DNA of 62,016 bases from Ignavibacteriota bacterium (GTDB lineage Bacteria; Bacteroidota; Ignavibacteria; UBA10030; UBA6906). The stretch spans positions 1-62,016 of the forward strand of contig PMJR01000069.1 of assembly GCA_003158475.1 (NCBI GenBank). The letters are read 5' to 3'. Under the pieces are notes generated by a model. The model was not told the DNA's origin, did not search any database, and saw only the letters and a program-made list of their open reading frames with translations. Shown piece by piece: positions 40,804 through 50,354 of this stretch; the first letter of the stretch is position 1, and each line of letters starts with the position of its first letter. The position numbers and the translations under genes are program-made.

Positions 40804-41850
40804 TTACGTTAGGTGGATTACAGCGCCCGTGCGGACCGACTCATCGGCCGCAAGCACCACACGGAGACTGGTGACCGCATCGGTGAGATGCTCTCCCAGA
40901 TCGAGGTCCTTCTCGATGGCCTCCCGGAAGTATGCCTGCTCCCGCGTGCAGAGCTCCTGGTGGTCCGGCTCGTCGCTCGTGTCAATGCGGAGGTTTGTCA
41001 TCGATGCGGCGTCATGGCGGATAAGGCTCCCTGTCGTTGTGTGGGAACCGATGTCGGACGACCCGGCGCCGCCACCGGGTCCGCCGATGCTGATGCTCCC
41101 CTTCGGACCGATGACATCCTTCACGAAACAGGCGGTTTCGCTCATCATCGGTCCCCACCCTGCCTCATACCACCCGACCGAGCCGTCCTCGAAGACCACG
41201 TGGAGGTGGCCGTAGTTGTACATCGATTCGCCGATCTCTCCGCTCAGCCGTGCTCCGATCGCCTGCACGCGCACGGGGCGTGAACGGGTCATCTGGCACA
41301 TGACATCCACGTAGTGGACGCCGCAGTCGACAATGGGGGAGATCGATTGCATCAGCTTCTTGTGCACTTCCCACTCCGCGCCGCTGCTCTGCTGGTTCAG
41401 ATTCATACGCATGACAAGGGGCTTTCCCAGATTCCGCGCCTCCTCGATGAACCGCTGCCAAGCGGGATTCTGGCGGAGTATGTAGCCCACAACGACTTTC
41501 CTGCGGGCTTTTCCTGCTCTTCGCACGATCTCATCCGCCCCGGCGACGTCGGGGGCAAGCGGCTTTTCCACGAAGACGTGGAGGCGGGCTTCGAGCGCCT
41601 GGAGTGTCAGCGCACCATGGGTCTCCGGGTATGTGCAGATTGCAGCGGCGTCGGGACCCGCAGCGTTGATTGCCCCTTTGAGCGAATCATAGACGGGGAC
41701 TCCCCCGAGTTCCCGGGACAGGCGCTCCGCCTTCTCCCTCGAGTGGTCGACGAGACCGGCCAGCGTGAACCCCTCGAGTTTTGCATAGGCGCGGGCGTGC
41801 GATGATCCCATATTTCCACACCCGATGACGACAACGCGCAACGGCTTCAC
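40804..41850 (-). CDS. Cytoplasmic Gfo/Idh/MocA oxidoreductase
   Basis: This 348-aa protein has no export signal, so it acts in the cytoplasm. The Rossmann motif is VVIGCGNMGSSHARAYA, the catalytic lysine motif is VFVEKPLAPD, and the substrate domain includes DCGVHYVDVMCQM with the conserved His. A Gly-rich stretch (GGPGGGAGSS) interrupts the C-terminal domain. A likely role is NAD(P)H-dependent reduction of an imported keto-sugar or oxidation of a related sugar. It starts with GTG at 41850, three bases after the upstream stop, without a clear SD, so translation may be coupled. Confidence 0.92.
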   Translation of the reverse strand: MKPLRVVVIGCGNMGSSHARAYAKLEGFTLAGLVDHSREKAERLSRELGGVPVYDSLKGAINAAGPDAAAICTYPETHGALTLQALEARLHVFVEKPLAPDVAGADEIVRRAGKARRKVVVGYILRQNPAWQRFIEEARNLGKPLVMRMNLNQQSSGAEWEVHKKLMQSISPIVDCGVHYVDVMCQMTRSRPVRVQAIGARLSGEIGESMYNYGHLHVVFEDGSVGWYEAGWGPMMSETACFVKDVIGPKGSISIGGPGGGAGSSDIGSHTTTGSLIRHDAASMTNLRIDTSDEPDHQELCTREQAYFREAIEKDLDLGEHLTDAVTSLRVVLAADESVRTGAVIHLT

Positions 41851-41852
41851 GG

Positions 41853-42884
41853 TCAGTTTTTCAGCTCGACGATCCAGATATTCCGGTACTGCACCAGGTT
41901 GCCATGATCCTGCAACATGATCCCCCCGGGCGTCTTCTCATCCTCGTCGATGGCTCCCCCCGTGGGCCCCGGTATCGCGAGGTCCTGGTGAATCACCACG
42001 CCGTTGTGGACAACTGTCGCAACAGCGTCGTTCAGCTTTTTCCCTTCGCCGTCAAACCGCGGGGCGTGGAACGTGACGTCATATGTCTGCCACTGGCCGG
42101 GGGGGGCGCACATGTTGACAAGAGGGGCAGCCACCTTGTAGAAGCCGCCGCATTCGTTGTCCTCCCCCTTCAGTCCGTAACTGTCCAGGACCTGTATCTC
42201 ATAGCGCCCATGGAGGTAGACTCCGCTGTTGGCCCTGGCCTGTTCCCGCGCATCGGGCATGAAGGGGAGCCGGAACTCGACGTGCAACCGGAAGTCGGTG
42301 AATTTCTGTTTCGTAATGATGTCGCCGCTCCCCGGAGCGACCTCCGTGACACCCCCCTCGAGTATCTTCCAGCCGACCGGCGCGCCGCGCTGCTTCACAT
42401 CGCGCCGTTCCCATTCGCCCAGGCTGGTACCGTCGAAGAGGAGAAGGGATCCCTGCGGCGGCGCCGCGCCGAGGTTGGGTGAGAGGCGCACGACGCGCCT
42501 CAGCGTGTAATTCTCTGCGCCTTCCCGGGTGGTATGGCCCGTAAGCTCACCATTCACCAGGCTCATCTGCCAGCCTTGCCCGCTCAGCGGTACGATCCGG
42601 TCCCCTTCAAGTCTTCCTTCTGCCACAACAGCTCTCTCATCGTGTCTCTGATCGAATGCAGGCTGTATATTGAACCGGTACGTGGCCCCCCCGAGTGCGA
42701 TCACGCGAACAGCCACAGGCATCACCGTGCCGTCTCTGCCCACCTGGTTCCCCTGCCAGTCCCCCATGAGCGGATCGGGAGACGGGCCGTCCCCCCGTGT
42801 TGCGACAACCGAAGGGGCGCAGGAGGCGAGCACGATCGCCATGGCACACGCCACCCCACTCTGGAGGATTGCATATGTTTTCAT
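41853..42884 (-). CDS. DUF1080 lipoprotein (3-keto-disaccharide hydrolase-like)
   Basis: The ATG at 42884 opens a lipoprotein signal (CAMAIVLASC). A small N-terminal beta domain (residues about 40-135) with DWQGNQVGRDG is followed by DUF1080 from LLFDGTSLGEWERR to LVQYRNIWIVELKN. The domain contains GVYLHGRYEIQVLDSYG, the usual central motif. Family members act on C3-oxidised glycosides as hydrolases or hydratases. With 343 aa it matches the lipoprotein-type members in sugar loci. It sits between the TIM-barrel gene (63 bases) and a cytoplasmic Gfo/Idh gene. Confidence 0.9.
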   Translation of the reverse strand: MKTYAILQSGVACAMAIVLASCAPSVVATRGDGPSPDPLMGDWQGNQVGRDGTVMPVAVRVIALGGATYRFNIQPAFDQRHDERAVVAEGRLEGDRIVPLSGQGWQMSLVNGELTGHTTREGAENYTLRRVVRLSPNLGAAPPQGSLLLFDGTSLGEWERRDVKQRGAPVGWKILEGGVTEVAPGSGDIITKQKFTDFRLHVEFRLPFMPDAREQARANSGVYLHGRYEIQVLDSYGLKGEDNECGGFYKVAAPLVNMCAPPGQWQTYDVTFHAPRFDGEGKKLNDAVATVVHNGVVIHQDLAIPGPTGGAIDEDEKTPGGIMLQDHGNLVQYRNIWIVELKN

Positions 42885-42947
42885 ACTGCAGTGCCTTTCA
42901 TGTGAAGTCAATTCTGAGTTATTGAGACGCGTTTTCCTTCACGGCTC

Positions 42948-43940
42948 TCACCGTTCAAAGGCCGCATCGAATGCTATTCCTGACGGGGCAAAATCGATCT
43001 TGTGCACGAATGCGCACGATTCTTTCGCGCCCCGTTCCCTCTCCATGCCGCTGTCCTCCCATTCGACGGAGAGCGGACCGGTGTAGCCGACGGCATTAAG
43101 GGCGCGGATGATCTCCTCGAACCTGACGGACCCGTGACCGAGCGAGCGGAAGTCCCATCCCCGACCCCGCGCGCCAAAGTTCAGATGGGAGCCGAGGATG
43201 CCGGACTTCCCGTCGAGCTGCAGCGCGGCGTCCTTCATGTGGACGTGATAGATCCTGTCCGGGAACTCGTCGATGAACCTGGCCGGATCCACCATCTGCC
43301 AGTACAGGTGGCTCGGGTCGAAATTGAACCCGAACGTCTCCCTCCTGCCGATGGCTTCGAGAGTCCGGCGTGCCGTCACGATGTCAAAGGCGACCTCGGT
43401 GGGATGTACTTCGAGCGCGAATTTCACGCCGCACTGGTCATAGACGTCCAATATCGGGTTCCACATCTTTGCGAAGTACCTGTAGCCCTCCTCGATCATC
43501 TGATCGGAGACCGGGGGAAAACCATAGAGGAGATGCCAGAGCGAGGAACCGGTGAAACCGTTGACCACGTGTACGCCGAGATTACGGGCGGCGCGCGCGG
43601 CGTTCTTCATCGTCTCCACGGCCCAGGTCCGTTTTTTCTCCGGGTTCCCTGCGCACGAGACCGGGGCGAAGCCGTCGGATCTGCCGTCGTTGTTCGGGTC
43701 GCACACGAGTTGTCCGGCAAGGTGATGGCTAATCGCGTACAGGCTCAACCGGTTCTTTCGAAGGATGGCGCGCTGTCGTTTGCAATAGCTCTTGTCCACG
43801 GCGGCCTTCTGTACGTCGAGGTGGTCACCCCAGCACGCAAGTTCGAGTCCATCGTAGCCCCATGAGGCGGCTTTCCGTGCCAGCGTGGCAAGCGGGAGGT
43901 CGGCCCATTGGCCGGTAAAAAGTGTGACAGGTCTTGGCAT
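42948..43940 (-). CDS. Sugar phosphate isomerase/epimerase-like TIM barrel
   Basis: The 330-aa protein is an AP-endonuclease-2/xylose-isomerase-like TIM barrel without an export signal. Likely metal and substrate residues are in [37 protein letters not shown] and [11 protein letters not shown]. These give the Glu, Asp, His and Glu set typical of the fold. Members of this family isomerise or epimerise sugars, or act as lyases on 3-keto-glycosides. AAGGAGA lies six bases before the ATG. It is the second gene of the long operon, 12 bases after a Gfo/Idh gene. Confidence 0.9.
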   Translation of the reverse strand: MPRPVTLFTGQWADLPLATLARKAASWGYDGLELACWGDHLDVQKAAVDKSYCKRQRAILRKNRLSLYAISHHLAGQLVCDPNNDGRSDGFAPVSCAGNPEKKRTWAVETMKNAARAARNLGVHVVNGFTGSSLWHLLYGFPPVSDQMIEEGYRYFAKMWNPILDVYDQCGVKFALEVHPTEVAFDIVTARRTLEAIGRRETFGFNFDPSHLYWQMVDPARFIDEFPDRIYHVHMKDAALQLDGKSGILGSHLNFGARGRGWDFRSLGHGSVRFEEIIRALNAVGYTGPLSVEWEDSGMERERGAKESCAFVHKIDFAPSGIAFDAAFER

Positions 43941-43952
43941 CGTTCTTCTCCT

Positions 43953-45125
43953 TCAACTGAGCGTTGTCGTCCATTTATCCGAGCTTCTTGCGCTTGCGAG
44001 GACAGTCTCGATGAAGAGCATCCCCCGCAGTCCGTCGTCGACCCCGGGAAAATCCAGTGCCAGTGTGTCGGGCGTGGTTCCGGCGCGAGCGGCACGGACG
44101 GTGTCGGCGAAGTTACGATACACGTTGGCAAATGCCTCAATGAACCCCTCGGGATGTCCTGACGGGAGCCGCGAGGCACGGGCGGCAGCCGGGCTCCGTT
44201 GCGCCACATAGGGGTTTCCCCGCCTGTAGACATGCACGGGCCCGTCCGGCTCCTTCACATGCAGGAAGTTCGGATGCTCCTGGTGCCATTCCAGGCTTTC
44301 CTTCGTCCCGTAGATCCAGATGGCGATGTTGTTCTCTTCACCGATTGCGATCTGACTGATATGAAGGATCCCCTTTGCACCGTTCTCAAAGCGGAGAAGG
44401 CAGTTTGCATCGTCGTCCACCCGGCGCCCCTTCACGAACGAGGTGATGTCCGCACAGACGTGCGTGATCTTGAGGCCGGTGATGTATTCCGAGAGGTTCT
44501 CGCAATGCGTCCCTATGTCACCCAGTGCTCCGGCGGCACCACTCCGGGCCGGGTCCGTCCGCCAGAGTGCCTGCAGGCTCCCTGTATTCTCCAGCGGCGT
44601 GGCAAGCCACCCCTGCGGATACTGGAGAACGATTTTTCTGATTTCCCCCAGGTCCCCACCACGGACCATGTCCCGGGCGAGTTTCACCATCGGGTAGCCC
44701 GTGTAGTTATGCATGAGGCCGAAGACCTTCCCCGAAGATTTGACCAGTTTCCGAAGCTCGCGCGCCTCACCGACATTTATTGTCATCGGTTTTTCGCACA
44801 TCACGTGGAGACCGGATGCGAGAAGTGTTTTTGCAATCGGAAAGTGTGAGTCGTTGGGCGTGACGACGGCAACGAAGTCCACCCGTTGCTCCTCCGGCAG
44901 CCGGCGCTCCCTCTCAGCCAGCTCTTCGTAGCTGCTATAGGTCCGTGCCGGATCCAGGAGGAGCTTGCGCCCTGTTTCTTCGGATTTCCTCCTGTCGCGG
45001 CTGAAATTCCCCGCCACGATTTCGATCCCGCCGTCCATGCGTGCGGCCTTGCGATGCACTTCACCGATGAACGCACCGGGCCCTCCCCCTACCATGGCCA
45101 TGTGCAGCGTCCGTTCCAGTTGCAT
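43953..45125 (-). CDS. Cytoplasmic Gfo/Idh/MocA oxidoreductase, first gene of the operon
   Basis: The 390-aa protein lacks a signal peptide. Motifs are MAMVGGGPGAFIGEVHRKA (NAD binding), VMCEKPMTIN (catalytic lysine) and ALGDIGTHCENLSEY with the conserved His. This longer type, with HNYTGYPMVK and LRFENGAKGILHISQ, is common beside sugar isomerases. GGAGG lies five bases before the ATG. The 282 bases upstream separate it from the GH3 gene on the same strand, so the 13-gene operon most likely starts here. Confidence 0.92.
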   Translation of the reverse strand: MQLERTLHMAMVGGGPGAFIGEVHRKAARMDGGIEIVAGNFSRDRRKSEETGRKLLLDPARTYSSYEELAERERRLPEEQRVDFVAVVTPNDSHFPIAKTLLASGLHVMCEKPMTINVGEARELRKLVKSSGKVFGLMHNYTGYPMVKLARDMVRGGDLGEIRKIVLQYPQGWLATPLENTGSLQALWRTDPARSGAAGALGDIGTHCENLSEYITGLKITHVCADITSFVKGRRVDDDANCLLRFENGAKGILHISQIAIGEENNIAIWIYGTKESLEWHQEHPNFLHVKEPDGPVHVYRRGNPYVAQRSPAAARASRLPSGHPEGFIEAFANVYRNFADTVRAARAGTTPDTLALDFPGVDDGLRGMLFIETVLASARSSDKWTTTLS

Positions 45126-45407
45126 GGATCCTCCGGGAAATCTCGTGTCAGGGGGTGTGGCGAAACAGTTTGTCCAAAATCAGGCAAGGATAACAGAAAT
45201 GTGCGGCGGCACAGGTAAGTTACAAAGAGCCACGCATGGGGAAAAGTACGACATCAGGGGTGAATAGTCAAACTCGCGATCCCCCGTGCCAGGCTTGATA
45301 CGCTGTCCCCCGACACGCTCGTGACGGTTCATCGGGAGCTGATCGGTATCCCGCCCGTTTTCCGGCGACCAATCGGTTGGCGTCGCAGTACTTGTCCGGA
45401 TTCCGCG
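45126..45407. promoter_or_regulatory. Intergenic region upstream of the 13-gene operon
   Basis: This 282-base interval between the GH3 stop and the first operon gene should hold the operon promoter on the minus strand. Just before the gene I see only weak candidates, such as TTATCCTTGCC, none with a well-placed -35. No long palindrome was found that would mark an operator. No gene is present. Confidence 0.35.
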
Positions 45408-48023
45408 CTACGGCCTGACCTGCACGCGCACTGTTCCCCTGATATCCTTCGAGGATGAACCGATTTGCAGCTCGTACACCCCCGGGACTACTTCATAGCG
45501 ATTCTTCCTGTCGTTGTAGATCCGGAGATCCTTTGCGGCGACAGGGATCTCGACAGACCGTTTCTCCCCGCTCTTCACATGCGTCCGCAGAAAGCCCTTC
45601 AGGCTCTTGATCGGGTCTCCGCTCCTTCCGGCGGGGTGCCTGACGTACACCTGCACAACCTCATCCCCGTCGAATTTCCCCGTGTTTGAAAGTGAAAGCG
45701 TGACACGTATCGTGTCGATCGCGCGCACCGTGCCGCCGCGGACCCGCACATCGCCGTAGACGAAACTGGTGTAGCTGAGCCCGTAGCCAAACGGGTAAAG
45801 CGGCTCTCCCGTGAAATACCGGTAGGTTCGTCCTTCCATACTGTAGCTCTCGAACGACGGGAGGTCCTTTATCGACTTGTAGAAGGTCACGGGGAGGCGC
45901 CCGGCCGGGTTGTAATCACCGAAGAGGACATCCGCCACCGCGTTCCCTCCCTGTTGGCCGGGATACCACGCATCGATGATCGCAGGAATCTCCTCGTTTT
46001 CCCGGTTGAGTGCGAGCGCGCTCCCGTTTGTGAGGACGAGCGCCAGCGGCTTCCCGAGCCCGGCGAGAGCATTAAGAAGTTTCTCCTGCGTTGCGGGGAG
46101 GACGATGTCTGTCCGATCGCCGCCAAGGAATCCTTCGAGCTTCACCCCCATCTCTTCCCCCTCAAGCTGCGGGGAGATCCCCATCACGGCGATAATCTGA
46201 TCCGCATCCCGCGCAATTGCCATCGCCTCCGTGCCCGGGTCAATCAACGGCAGGCTCCATCCCAATGCCGCGACGGCATCCCCGCCATTCTGGTAGTACT
46301 CCATCCGGATGTCGTACTCTTTCCCTGCCTTCAGGTCGATGGCCCGCGACACGGCATGTGCACCATTGTCATTCCAGTCCTCAACCAGCAGCACGCTGTC
46401 GATGTAGAGACGGACTCCGTCATCGACTGTGGCGCCGATAACGTACCGTGCCGAGACCTCCGGCACGAGCTTCCCGGTCCACCGGACGGAGTAGCGCTCC
46501 GTGGGGAACCCCGGGGCAGGCCTGTCGGTCCCCCACTGAAAGTCCACGTTCCCGTCCACCCGCACGAAAGCCGGGGCCCCCTTCAACTCCATGTTGGTGA
46601 AGTATTCCCCCGTGAGCCCTTCCCTGCCTGAAGGTCCCGACATTGTCCTGAGGCAATGCGCGGGAATCGGATCGAGGTGGACAAGCCCTGCAGCAAGGTC
46701 GCACCCGCGGGAGTACGTCACCTTTGTTCCCGGGCCCACCTTTTCCCGGATCCCCCGGAGGATGGTAACCGGGTGCGAGGGGGTCCCGTTGTAATTGCCC
46801 ACAAGCACGTCCAGGTCGTCCGCGGTCGGTCCCACGACCGCGATGGATCTGATCTGTTTGCTCAGAGGGAGGGCTCCCTTCGCGTTCCTGAGGAGGACGA
46901 TGCTCTCCCTGGCAACCCGCAGTGCCAGCGCACTGTGTTCCGGCGAGTCATTTTCCGAGATTGGGATGCGGGTATACGGAACCATCGATGGCGGGTCGAA
47001 CATCCCGAGCTTGAACCGCGCGGTCATCAGGCGCGTCACCGAGAGATCGATCTCTTTCCCGGTGATCAGCCCCCTGTCGACCGCATCGCCAAGTGATTCG
47101 TATTCACCGCCGCACGACAGATCGCATCCGGCCTTGACGGCAAGGGCCGAGGCCTCCGCGGCATCGTGCGCGTATTTATGTCCGGCATGGATATCGGTGA
47201 TCGCCCCGCAGTCAGACACGACGTATCCTTTGAAGTTCCACGTCTTTCTCAAAAGGTCGCCGAGGAGGAGCTGGCTCGCGCAGCAGGGCGTACCATCGAA
47301 TCTGTTGTATGCTCCCATGATCGACCAGGCCCCCCCTTCCGTGATACAGGCCTCAAATGCCGGGAGGTACGTCTCATAAAGATCACGCGTGCGCGTCCGT
47401 GCGTCGAACATGTGCCTGAGCGGCTCCGGGCCGCTGTGGACCGCGTAGTGTTTCGGGGTCGAGATGACCTTGAAGTACTTCGGATCGTCCCCCTGGAGTC
47501 CCTTCACGAACGCGACTCCCACCCTTGATGTGAGAAATGGATCCTCGCCGTATGTCTCCTGGCCCCGCCCCCACCTGGGGTCCCTGAAAATGTTGATGTT
47601 GGGAGACCAGAAGTCGAGTCCCGGAAAGAATTCCCCCTTGTTCTGCCTGACGGCCTCATGGTGTTTGGCCCGGGCTTCGGTCCCGATCACATCGGCCTCT
47701 TCATGGATGAGCCGGGGGTCCCACGTGGCCGCCATGCCGATTGCCTGCGGAAAGACCGTGGCAAACCCGGCCCTCGCGACACCGTGAAGCGCTTCGCTCC
47801 ACCAGTCGTACTCCGGGACCCCAAGACGTTGAATGGCGGGGGCGTGGTTCTGCATCTGGCCTATTTTTTCGCTGAGCGTCATCCTCGATACGAGATCCCT
47901 GACCCGCTGCTCCAGCGGGATTGACGGGTCCTGGAATGGGAGTGGTCCCTGGGCGTGAAGGCAGGTGGAGAGGGGAATCAGAATGGTGATCGCAAGGAAG
48001 AGGAATCTCGGGTGTCGAATCAT
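45408..48023 (-). CDS. Exported family 3 glycoside hydrolase with PA14 insertion
   Basis: The 871-aa precursor has a signal peptide (FLFLAITILIPLSTCLHAQ). The N-terminal TIM barrel holds WWSEALHGVARAG, ISTPKHYAVHSGPEP and the nucleophile region GYVVSDCGAI, with Asp as catalytic base partner. A PA14-type insertion (about 465-605, LTGEYFTNMELKG) splits the second alpha/beta domain, and a fibronectin-III-like domain closes the protein (from about 745). Such enzymes release beta-linked glucose or xylose residues. The ATG at 48023 follows GGAG, and the earlier ATG at 48038 lacks an SD. It probably feeds simple glycosides to the oxidative enzymes downstream. Confidence 0.93.
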   Translation of the reverse strand: MIRHPRFLFLAITILIPLSTCLHAQGPLPFQDPSIPLEQRVRDLVSRMTLSEKIGQMQNHAPAIQRLGVPEYDWWSEALHGVARAGFATVFPQAIGMAATWDPRLIHEEADVIGTEARAKHHEAVRQNKGEFFPGLDFWSPNINIFRDPRWGRGQETYGEDPFLTSRVGVAFVKGLQGDDPKYFKVISTPKHYAVHSGPEPLRHMFDARTRTRDLYETYLPAFEACITEGGAWSIMGAYNRFDGTPCCASQLLLGDLLRKTWNFKGYVVSDCGAITDIHAGHKYAHDAAEASALAVKAGCDLSCGGEYESLGDAVDRGLITGKEIDLSVTRLMTARFKLGMFDPPSMVPYTRIPISENDSPEHSALALRVARESIVLLRNAKGALPLSKQIRSIAVVGPTADDLDVLVGNYNGTPSHPVTILRGIREKVGPGTKVTYSRGCDLAAGLVHLDPIPAHCLRTMSGPSGREGLTGEYFTNMELKGAPAFVRVDGNVDFQWGTDRPAPGFPTERYSVRWTGKLVPEVSARYVIGATVDDGVRLYIDSVLLVEDWNDNGAHAVSRAIDLKAGKEYDIRMEYYQNGGDAVAALGWSLPLIDPGTEAMAIARDADQIIAVMGISPQLEGEEMGVKLEGFLGGDRTDIVLPATQEKLLNALAGLGKPLALVLTNGSALALNRENEEIPAIIDAWYPGQQGGNAVADVLFGDYNPAGRLPVTFYKSIKDLPSFESYSMEGRTYRYFTGEPLYPFGYGLSYTSFVYGDVRVRGGTVRAIDTIRVTLSLSNTGKFDGDEVVQVYVRHPAGRSGDPIKSLKGFLRTHVKSGEKRSVEIPVAAKDLRIYNDRKNRYEVVPGVYELQIGSSSKDIRGTVRVQVRP

Positions 48024-48152
48024 CGGGGTCTCCGACATGATTTGAATGAAGGGATGAACGGCGGGACCGCAATCCTGGTAGCCGGCGCCGGGAGACGGTC
48101 AACGCGGGAATGAACGCGCGGGCTCAATCGTGCGAAAAGGCCGCACGACTGA

Positions 48153-49988
48153 TCAAACTATCTCTGTGACGAGACACTCCATCCCGGGTGAGGGAATGAT
48201 CTGCTTCTGCAGTTCCAATTCCAGTTCCTGCAACTGCATCCGGATGATCTCCCGGTACCGCTCGGTCTCTTTCACCATCCTGGGGACAAGGGACCGGTAG
48301 TACTCGATCCCCTCCTGGAGGTTCCCCCGAAACGTCGTCAGATACCTCTGCTCGTTCGCCGTCAACGATCCCAGCTTTTTTCCGATCTCGTTCTTCAGGT
48401 AATCGACGTAGAGCCGCAGTTCGTTGATGAACAGGTTCGGCCGGTCGGAGGCGGTCATCAATTGTATCCGCCCGTAAATGTGACCCACCATATCCTCCAG
48501 CGTGGCAATGCGGGAGAAATATGCAAGGTTGGGACCCGGACAGACCGCAACTGCAGGACAGGCGCGTGTGTCTTCCGTCCCGTCGCCAAGACCTGGTGAC
48601 AGGGCAAGACCCTCACAGAGGCAGGCTTTATCCACAACCTTGCGGATCCGGCGCTCGATATCCTCCGCCGGCAGATCCAGGCCCTGAATCTGCTCGATCT
48701 TCAGCGCCTGGTACTGTCGCGACGCTGTGCAAATCGGCTCCTTCGTGAACTCGGTGTTGGAAACGAGATACTTTTTTATGCAGGGACTTCCGGGCCTTCC
48801 TTCATCCACACGCCGGCGTATCAGCTCTTCACTCGATGTACCCCGGAGATTGTTGAAAGCGATGCCAAGCGGGGATGCATCGCTGATGTAGAAATCTTCT
48901 TTGCCGGCCGCAGCGAGCCTGGCCCTGGTCTGCTCTTCGACGTTTGTCGCCTCGGGAACGAGGAGGAACGGGGATCCCCATCCCGTGCCGTCCATCTCGT
49001 AGAACTCACGGAGAAATTCATCCTCCGCAGCCGTCCCGATTCCTCCCTGGACCGTGATGCGCACCGGCCTGGGCTCCACCGGTGCGTTCCGCCCTCTCTC
49101 CCGCAGCGCGGTGCAGTAGAGCGCGTGCAATTCGCTGGTGAGCGCATTCCGTCCCTCCTTGAATTCCTGCAAAATGGGGCCCAGCAAAACGCCCTCTGTC
49201 GCAAAGGCGTGCCCGCCGCAATTCAGGCCTGATTCAATGCGAATCTCAGAAATCCATATCCCCTTTTTTGCCAGGATTCTTCCCTGGAGCAATGCGGACC
49301 GGTAGTCACTGACTTTGAGGGTCACTCTCTTCACCGATGTGCCGTCCGGCCCCGGAAGAAACTCCGGGCAACGCCCCATGTAGTTGAACAGACGCGGATT
49401 GAGGCCCGCGGAGAGGACGACGGACGAATTGAGTTCGCTGCGCACGAAGCCGCGGAGAGCGGCAACGGCATCTGATGAGTCCGGGAGCGGTTCCGATCCG
49501 GGCGAGGGGCGGTTGACCTTGTCCAGTTTCGTCATGATGTTCACATCGATTGCGCCCGGGACAATCAGGGCCCGGAGTTCGTTTTCGAGTTTCGCACGAT
49601 GATGCGCGTCGCGGGCGTCCGTAAGTCGACGGTACAGTGCTTTCAAGGGAGAGCGCTCGGCAAGCATTTCGAAGTACTTCACGATGTCGCTCCCCCTCTC
49701 GAACGGAGAGGCCGCGAGCTTCGCCCTCTGTTCGCGGACGATCTGGTTGACGAGATTGAGGTAGGCGGTGATCCTCCGGGCACGGTGATCTTCCTGTTTC
49801 TGATCGATGGCCGTGTACGGCTTGCCGTGAAGATTCGAGTAGTGCTCCCGCATCCGCTCGATGAGAATGTCGTCGACGATGGATATTACCGAGGCGATGC
49901 CATACCGCGCAACCCGCAGAGGAGTGTCCACGGAGAATGCGAGTCCGAGAACCGGAATGTGAAACGAGTGAACGCTCTGATTCTGCAC
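48153..49988 (-). CDS. Nitronate-monooxygenase-like large protein of unknown role
   Basis: No named family is certain. The N-terminus FHIPVLGLAFSVDTPLRVA and later GLNCGGHAF (about 255), VQGGIGTAAEDEF (about 314) and FLLVPEATNV resemble the FMN-binding TIM barrel of nitronate monooxygenase/PfaD proteins, where GG motifs bind the phosphate. At 611 aa it is far longer than usual, with a roughly 150-residue helical insertion after residue 45. The C-terminal half holds SPCIKKYLVSNTEFTKEPICTASRQY, CLCEG and CPAVAVCPGPN, a cysteine set that could hold an Fe-S cluster. GTG start with GGAG upstream. It stands alone between the GH3 and CHRD genes. Confidence 0.7.
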   Translation of the reverse strand: MQNQSVHSFHIPVLGLAFSVDTPLRVARYGIASVISIVDDILIERMREHYSNLHGKPYTAIDQKQEDHRARRITAYLNLVNQIVREQRAKLAASPFERGSDIVKYFEMLAERSPLKALYRRLTDARDAHHRAKLENELRALIVPGAIDVNIMTKLDKVNRPSPGSEPLPDSSDAVAALRGFVRSELNSSVVLSAGLNPRLFNYMGRCPEFLPGPDGTSVKRVTLKVSDYRSALLQGRILAKKGIWISEIRIESGLNCGGHAFATEGVLLGPILQEFKEGRNALTSELHALYCTALRERGRNAPVEPRPVRITVQGGIGTAAEDEFLREFYEMDGTGWGSPFLLVPEATNVEEQTRARLAAAGKEDFYISDASPLGIAFNNLRGTSSEELIRRRVDEGRPGSPCIKKYLVSNTEFTKEPICTASRQYQALKIEQIQGLDLPAEDIERRIRKVVDKACLCEGLALSPGLGDGTEDTRACPAVAVCPGPNLAYFSRIATLEDMVGHIYGRIQLMTASDRPNLFINELRLYVDYLKNEIGKKLGSLTANEQRYLTTFRGNLQEGIEYYRSLVPRMVKETERYREIIRMQLQELELELQKQIIPSPGMECLVTEIV

Positions 49989-50354
49989 GTGCAGTGCTCC
50001 GGGTGCTATTCAGACAAGTTGGGGTCGATGGCCCGCCCCTCTGCCCACGACGGATCCTTCCTCGACAGCCTCGTTTCTACAAATCTTCAAATGCCTCGTA
50101 ATATACTAAGTTTTTACTACACTTTCACAAAATCCGGGTGCAATCAGAGGCATTTCTCCCCCTTTAGGCACCGTTTCATTTCCCTCGTGTGATCGATGTT
50201 TGCGTCCCACCGGTCACGCGGTGATTCAGCAGGCACCACAAGAACGAAATCGGCCTCTCGACTGTTGCCTCGATAGTGGGTACGTGCGTATCTTCCCCTT
50301 GATCGGTCCAGGACGGGCGGAATCCCGGTGGCACCCAACAGTGAGGAAACTGCT
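49989..50354. other. Gene-free divergent region before the CHRD gene
   Basis: About 365 bases lie between two divergent genes, so promoters for both are expected. The part near 50095-50125 (AATATACTAAGTTTTTACTAC) is the most A/T-rich and the likeliest promoter zone. The rest looks featureless. The 126-aa minus ORF at 50144-50524 overlaps the CHRD gene start and has no recognisable domain, so it is not called. Confidence 0.4.
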
